Below are positions 11,761 through 15,698 of a stretch of DNA of 15,698 bases, piece by piece. Within the stretch, counting starts at the first letter, position 1; every line of letters starts with the position of its first letter. The notes beneath the pieces were generated by a model. That model saw nothing but the letters and a program-made list of their open reading frames with translations. It made no database searches and had not been told where the DNA came from. The stretch lies in contig JAFAEX010000153.1 of the NCBI GenBank assembly GCA_023423795.1, positions 1 through 15,698 of the forward strand. Reading direction: 5' to 3'. This DNA is from Chloroflexota bacterium. Its GTDB lineage: Bacteria; Chloroflexota; Chloroflexia; Thermomicrobiales; UBA6265. Both the position numbers and the translations under genes were made by a program.

Positions 11761-12771
11761 ATGCCGTTGTCTGCCTTCGACAGCCGCCTCTCGCGCCGCC
11801 GCCTTGCCGCCTCCGGCGCCGCCCTCGGCGCGGCCGCGCTCGTCCCCGGCGCCCTGCGCCCGTCCCGCGCCGCCGCGCAGGACATCACCCTCACCCTCGT
11901 CGCCTACTCCACCCCGCGCGAGGCCTACGAGGAGATCATCCCCCTGTTCCAGGCCACGCCGGATGGGCAGGGCGTCCAGTTCGAGACGTCCTTCGCCGGC
12001 TCGACCGAGCAGAGCCGCGCCGTCGAGGACGGGTTGCCGGCGGACATCCTGGCCCTGTCGCTGGAGCCGGACATCACCCGCCTGATCGAGCCCGGGTTCG
12101 TCGCCGAGAACTGGAACGCCGACGAGTACAACGGGATGGTCACCGACTCGGTGGTGGTGCTCATCACCCGCCCGGGCAACCCGAAGGGCATCACCGGCTG
12201 GGACAGCCTGCTCGGCGAGGGGGTCGAGGTCATCACTCCGAACCCGCTGACCTCCGGCGGCGCTCGCTGGAACATCATGGCCGCCTACGGCGCTCAGCTC
12301 GAACAGGGCAAGTCCGAAGAGGAAGGCGTCGAGTTTCTCCGCCAGCTCTTCACCCACGTTCCCGTGCAGGACAAGAGCGCGCGCGAGTCGCTGGCCACCT
12401 TCGCCGGCGGCAAGGGCGACGTCCTGCTCGGTTACGAGAACGAGGTCATCACCGCCCAGCAGAAGGGCGAGGCGCTGGAGTACATCGTTCCCGACCAGAC
12501 GATCCTGATCGAGAACCCGGTGGCGGCGACCACCGAATCCGCCAACCCGGAGAAGGCCGCCGCGTTCATCGAGTTCCTGCGCACGCCGGACGCCCAGCGC
12601 GTCTTCGGCAACAAGGGCTACCGGCCGATCCTCGACGACGTCCTCGCCGAGTTCGATTACCCGGTTCCCGAAGGCCTCTTCACCATCGCCGACCTCGGCG
12701 GCTGGCCCGACGTCACCACCAAGTTCTTCGATCCGGACAACGGCATCGTCGTCCAGGTCCAGGCTCGATGA
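11761..12771 (+). CDS. cysP: Sulfate/thiosulfate ABC transporter substrate-binding protein
   Basis: A 336-residue exported sulfate-binding protein. Residues 1-39 are an export signal with twin arginines (RLSRRRLAASG) ending PSRAAA. The mature protein begins DITLTLVAYSTPREAYEEII, the typical opening of Sbp/CysP. It has SFAGSTEQSRAVEDGLPADI (77-96, where many homologues have YGGSGKQ), NPKGITGWDSL, TPNPLTSGGARWNIMAAYG (159-177) and GDVLLGYENEV, all sulfate-site regions. ATG 11761 has GGAAAGGA eight bases upstream. It is first in the operon behind the promoter/operator at 11666-11722 and overlaps cysT as ATGA. Whether it prefers sulfate (Sbp) or thiosulfate (CysP) cannot be decided from sequence. 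Confidence 0.93.
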   Translation: MPLSAFDSRLSRRRLAASGAALGAAALVPGALRPSRAAAQDITLTLVAYSTPREAYEEIIPLFQATPDGQGVQFETSFAGSTEQSRAVEDGLPADILALSLEPDITRLIEPGFVAENWNADEYNGMVTDSVVVLITRPGNPKGITGWDSLLGEGVEVITPNPLTSGGARWNIMAAYGAQLEQGKSEEEGVEFLRQLFTHVPVQDKSARESLATFAGGKGDVLLGYENEVITAQQKGEALEYIVPDQTILIENPVAATTESANPEKAAAFIEFLRTPDAQRVFGNKGYRPILDDVLAEFDYPVPEGLFTIADLGGWPDVTTKFFDPDNGIVVQVQAR

Positions 12772-13622
12772 GCAGTTCGGTCAGCCCGATCGCGGCGGCG
12801 TTGCCCGCCGCGGCGTCGGCTCGACCGCGGGCGGGCCGCCGAGGATTCGGCGGCACGCTCACCCGCGGCCTCGTCGTCGCCTACCTGAGCGTACTGGTGA
12901 TCATCCCGCTGGCCGCCGTGCTGTTCCGTTCCACCGATGGCGGCTGGGAAACGTTCTGGAAAGCGGTGACGACGCCCCAGGCCCTCGCCGCCCTGCGGCT
13001 GAGCCTGGTCGCCTCGTTCGGCGTGGCCGCGATCAACGCCGTCGCCGGCACCCTCATCGCCTGGGTGCTGGTGCGCGACGAGTTTCCCGGCAAGGGCGCC
13101 GTCAACGCGCTGATCGACCTGCCCTTCGCGCTGCCGACGATCGTCGCCGGCCTCACCCTGATCGCGCTCTACGGCCCGCAAAGCCCGATCGGCGTCAACG
13201 TCGCCTACACCACGGCCGCCATCTTCCTCGCCCTGCTGTTCGTCACGCTCCCGTTCGTCACCCGCGCGGTGCAGCCGGTGCTGGAAGAGATCGACCGCGA
13301 GGTCGAGGAAGCGGCTCGGTCGCTCGGCGCGGGCGGGTGGACGACCTTTCGCCTCGTCATCCTGCCGTCGCTCCTGCCGGCGATCCTGAGCGGGATGGGC
13401 CTCGGCTTCGCCCGCGCCATCGGCGAGTTCGGCTCGGTCGTCCTCATCTCCGGCAACATCCCGTTCGAAACCGAGGTCGCCGCGGTCCGCATCTACAGCC
13501 AGGTCGAGAACGACAACATCCTGGCGGCCTCGGCGATCGCGGTGGTGCTCATGGCGATCTCCCTGACCGTGTTGCTGATCATTTCGGCGACGGACCGCTG
13601 GAGCCGCAAGCATGACCAGTAA
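12768..13622 (+). CDS. cysT: Sulfate/thiosulfate ABC transporter permease CysT (CysU)
   Basis: A 284-residue inner-membrane permease that pairs with CysW. After an Ala/Arg-rich N-terminus come the spans LTRGLVVAYLSVLVIIPLAA, SLVASFGVAAINAVAGTLIA, LPFALPTIVAGLTLIALYG and AIFLALLFVTLPFVTRAVQP, then the EAA loop EEAARSLGAGGWTTFRLVIL, ARAIGEFGSVVLISGN and a final span AIAVVLMAISLTVLLIISA. VVFRSTDGG-like LFRSTDGGWETFW and PQALAALRLS match CysT. The start overlaps the cysP stop (ATGA) and the end overlaps cysW by 11 bases. Confidence 0.94.
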   Translation: MSSSVSPIAAALPAAASARPRAGRRGFGGTLTRGLVVAYLSVLVIIPLAAVLFRSTDGGWETFWKAVTTPQALAALRLSLVASFGVAAINAVAGTLIAWVLVRDEFPGKGAVNALIDLPFALPTIVAGLTLIALYGPQSPIGVNVAYTTAAIFLALLFVTLPFVTRAVQPVLEEIDREVEEAARSLGAGGWTTFRLVILPSLLPAILSGMGLGFARAIGEFGSVVLISGNIPFETEVAAVRIYSQVENDNILAASAIAVVLMAISLTVLLIISATDRWSRKHDQ

Positions 13623-14406
13623 GTACGTGCTGCGCACGATCGCCCTGGTCTACCTCGGGCTGCTGCTGGTTGGTCCCGTCCTCGTGATGCTGTGGACCAC
13701 CTTCTCCGGCGGCATCGGCCCGGTCTGGGAAGCGATGACCCGGCCGGCGTTCGTCCACGCATTGTGGCTGACGGTCGCGATCACCGCCATCGCGGTTCCG
13801 CTCAACACGATTTTCGGCATCGCGTTCGCGCTGGTCGTCGTCCGCCAGGAGTTCCGCGGGCGGGGCCTGCTCGGCGCGCTGCTCGACCTGCCGCTCGGGG
13901 TTTCGCCGGTCGTCGTCGGCCTCGCGCTCATCATCGTCTACGGGCGGCGCGGCGAGTTCGGGGGCTGGCTGGCCGACCACGGGATCAGGATCATCTTTTC
14001 CTGGCCGGGCATGGTGCTGGCGACGATGTTCGTCTGCATCCCCTTCGTCGCCCGCGAGGTGATCCCGGTGCTGCGCGAGATCGGCACCGACCAGGAGCAG
14101 GCCGCGACGATCCTCGGCGCGTCCGGTTGGCAGACCTTCTGGATGATCACGCTGCCCGCGATCCGATCCGGCGTCGCCTTCGGCGTCGTGCTGACCACCG
14201 CCCGCGCGCTGGGCGAGTACGGGGCGGTCGCCATCGTCTCCGGCAAGCTTTCGGGCCGCACGGAAACGCTGACCGTCCACGTCGAGGAACGGTTCCTCAA
14301 CTTCGACATGACCGGGGCATACACGGCGTCGCTCGTGCTGGCGTTGATGGCCCTCGCCACGTTGTTTCTGATGCAGCGGATCAACCCGCGGGAGGAAGGG
14401 GCATGA
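13612..14406 (+). CDS. cysW: Sulfate/thiosulfate ABC transporter permease CysW
   Basis: A 264-residue permease, partner of CysT. It shows TIALVYLGLLLVGPVLVMLW (span 1), ALWLTVAITAIAVPLNTIFG, LLDLPLGVSPVVVGLALIIV, MVLATMFVCIPFVAREVIPV (the CysW-typical FVxREVxPVL) and the EAA loop QEQAATILGASGWQTFWMIT, then TARALGEYGAVAIVSG and VEERFLNFDMTGAYTAS, which is diagnostic for CysW. ATG 13612 has TGGAG eight bases upstream and lies within the end of cysT. The stop overlaps the cysA start as ATGA. Confidence 0.94.
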   Translation: MTSKYVLRTIALVYLGLLLVGPVLVMLWTTFSGGIGPVWEAMTRPAFVHALWLTVAITAIAVPLNTIFGIAFALVVVRQEFRGRGLLGALLDLPLGVSPVVVGLALIIVYGRRGEFGGWLADHGIRIIFSWPGMVLATMFVCIPFVAREVIPVLREIGTDQEQAATILGASGWQTFWMITLPAIRSGVAFGVVLTTARALGEYGAVAIVSGKLSGRTETLTVHVEERFLNFDMTGAYTASLVLALMALATLFLMQRINPREEGA

Positions 14407-15389
14407 GCATCTCGGTGCGCTCCGTCAGCAAGGCGTTCGGGACGTTCACGGCCCTGGACAACGTGTCGGTCGATGTCCCCGACGGGTCGCTGACGGCCCT
14501 GCTCGGCCCGTCCGGCTCCGGCAAATCGACCCTGCTGCGGATCATCGCCGGCCTGGAATCGCCCGACTCCGGCACGGTCGTGATCGAGGGCAACGACGCG
14601 ACCAACCTGCCGCCGCAGAACCGCGACGTCGGCTTCGTCTTCCAGCACTACGCCGCCTTCAAGCACATGACCGTGCGCGACAACGTCGGCTTCGGGCTGC
14701 GCATCCGGAAGCGGCCGAAGGACGAGATCCGCAAGCGGGTGGACGAACTCCTCTCGCTGGTGCAACTCGACGGGCTGGCCGAGCGCTACCCGGCCCAACT
14801 CTCCGGCGGCCAGCGGCAGCGCATGGCGCTCGCCCGGGCGCTCGCGGTCGAACCGCGCGTCCTCCTGCTGGATGAGCCGTTCGGCGCCCTCGACGCCCGC
14901 GTCCGCGAAGAACTGCGCGACTGGCTGCGCCGCCTGCACGAGCAGGTCCACGTCACCACCGTGCTGGTCACCCACGACCAGGAAGAAGCGATGGAGGTGG
15001 CGTCCCGCATCGTGGTGATGAACCACGCGCGGGTCGAACAGGTCGGCACCCCGGGCGACCTCTACGAACGCCCGGCGAGCGACTTCGTGATGGGCTTCGT
15101 CGGCCGCGTCAACCGCCTGCCCGAAGCGTTCATCCGCCCGCACGAGGTCCGCCTCTGCGAGGCGCACGAGCCGGACTGCGACCCGGCGGTGGTCGAACGG
15201 CTGCTCGCCCTCGGCTTCGAGACGCGCGTCGAGCTGCGCCGCCTGCGCGACGGCCAGCGGCTCTGGGCGCAACTCACCCCGGCGGAGTTGGCGGCCACGC
15301 CGCTCGAACCCGGCCAGCGCGTCGGCGTCGATCTCAGCCGGGCGCGCCCCGTCGCCGGGTCCGTCGAGCCCGTCGCGGTCCCGGCGTGA
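14403..15389 (+). CDS. cysA: Sulfate/thiosulfate ABC transporter ATP-binding protein CysA
   Basis: A 328-residue ABC ATPase energising CysTW. Walker A is GPSGSGKST (35-43), the Q-loop VGFVFQHYAAFKHMTV (Gln81; the HYAxFxHMTV form is typical of CysA), the signature LSGGQRQR (133-140), Walker B LLLDEPFGALD (154-164) and the switch His191 in VTHDQEEAMEVA. After VGTPGDLYERPAS and the CysA-typical FVMGFVGRVNRLP comes a C-terminal regulatory/TOBE-like domain with IRPHEVRL. GGAGG lies seven bases before ATG 14403. It overlaps cysW (ATGA) and a small membrane protein gene (GTGA). It could also serve the ATPase-less importer at 7962-10817; that is inference. Confidence 0.95.
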   Translation: MSISVRSVSKAFGTFTALDNVSVDVPDGSLTALLGPSGSGKSTLLRIIAGLESPDSGTVVIEGNDATNLPPQNRDVGFVFQHYAAFKHMTVRDNVGFGLRIRKRPKDEIRKRVDELLSLVQLDGLAERYPAQLSGGQRQRMALARALAVEPRVLLLDEPFGALDARVREELRDWLRRLHEQVHVTTVLVTHDQEEAMEVASRIVVMNHARVEQVGTPGDLYERPASDFVMGFVGRVNRLPEAFIRPHEVRLCEAHEPDCDPAVVERLLALGFETRVELRRLRDGQRLWAQLTPAELAATPLEPGQRVGVDLSRARPVAGSVEPVAVPA

Positions 15390-15565
15390 CGCCGGTGGCC
15401 GCCTCGACCCGGTCCGGCGTTGCCCGCGAGGGGCCGTCCACCCTGGTGTGGATCGCGTTCCTGGTCGTCTTCTTCCTCTTCGCCCTGCTCGGCCGGCAGG
15501 TCGGCGATGCCCTGCGGTCCGCCCCGCCCGCGCCCACCGTGCAGGCCGTGCCGGGCAACGGGTAA
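15386..15565 (+). CDS. Small single-span membrane protein at the end of the cys operon
   Basis: A 59-residue frame from GTG 15386, whose start overlaps the cysA stop (GTGA), to TAA 15563-15565. About 18 polar residues (TPVAASTRSGVAREGPS) precede one clear membrane span, TLVWIAFLVVFFLFALLG (19-36), followed by a Pro/Ala-rich tail. The overlap style is identical to that of its operon neighbours, and the hydrophobic segment is well formed, so I take it as real. It has no ribosome binding site of its own and probably depends on coupling. I do not recognise the family. By position it may be an accessory of the sulfate transporter or a membrane anchor. Confidence 0.72.
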   Translation: MTPVAASTRSGVAREGPSTLVWIAFLVVFFLFALLGRQVGDALRSAPPAPTVQAVPGNG

Positions 15566-15635
15566 GCGGCAGCCGACCGGCGCTGATCCTCGGGACCGGG
15601 GTCGCCAATTCTCTTCGCCACCTCAATCAATCGCT

Positions 15636-15673
15636 CGTGGAGCAGGACCGGGTTCGCCCGGTCCTGCTCCACG
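15636..15673. terminator. Strong hairpin terminator after the cys operon
   Basis: CGTGGAGCAGGACCGGG, loop TTCG, then the exact reverse complement: a 17-bp perfect stem with a stable tetraloop, 70 bp after the last gene. No T-run follows on the plus strand (CTTCCTG), so termination may need help or rely on stem strength. It is symmetric and could also stop transcription from the right. Confidence 0.75.
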
Positions 15674-15698
15674 CTTCCTGAGAAACCCGTCTGATCGT

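Overview
This is a very GC-rich bacterial window with frequent GTG starts, ATGA/GTGA gene overlaps, strong GGAGG ribosome binding sites and twin-arginine export signals on all three solute-binding proteins. The style fits Chloroflexota of the Thermomicrobia/Sphaerobacter type, but no marker gene is present, so the placement is an inference from style only.

Layout. (1) Positions 69-1156, minus strand: two overlapping DUF488 genes. (2) Positions 1387-2639: a divergent pair of genes, each with one in-frame TGA at the position of a catalytic cysteine. On the minus strand is a BCP-like peroxiredoxin (TGA at codon 45). On the plus strand is a MerB-like alkylmercury lyase family protein (TGA at codon 150). 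In both, the frame and the family homology continue without a break after the TGA. Each TGA is followed after 18-19 nt by a GC-rich hairpin whose apical loop begins with G, as in bacterial SECIS elements. I read both as selenoproteins; ordinary gene calling would cut each into two fragments. (3) Positions 2988-7783, plus strand: an alkanesulfonate operon ssuE-ssuA-ssuD-ssuC-ssuB behind a clear sigma70-type promoter. (4) Positions 7962-10817: an ABC importer of the iron/thiamine/polyamine-like class, made of a binding protein and two permeases with no ATPase of its own. (5) Positions 11093-11311, minus strand: a small gene of unknown function. (6) Positions 11666-15565, plus strand: a sulfate operon cysP-cysT-cysW-cysA ending in an unlisted 59-residue single-span membrane protein, then a strong hairpin terminator.

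The sulfonate and sulfate promoters share the same architecture: -35, 17-bp spacer, TATnGT -10, then a matching 25-bp operator of the form AAnGTCCA-n9-TnGACATT, 3-4 nt after the -10. This suggests one repressor, not encoded here, that coordinates sulfonate and sulfate uptake.

A family of interspersed inverted repeats with core CCGAGCCTGTCGAGGGATCT lies in four intergenic gaps, two of them next to or inside the sulfonate operon. A second, GGTGCTGGGT-type inverted repeat separates ssuC from ssuB.

In function, the right-hand 12.5 kb is a sulfur-acquisition island. The two UGA-containing redox genes to its left are the least expected content and the best lead for follow-up.
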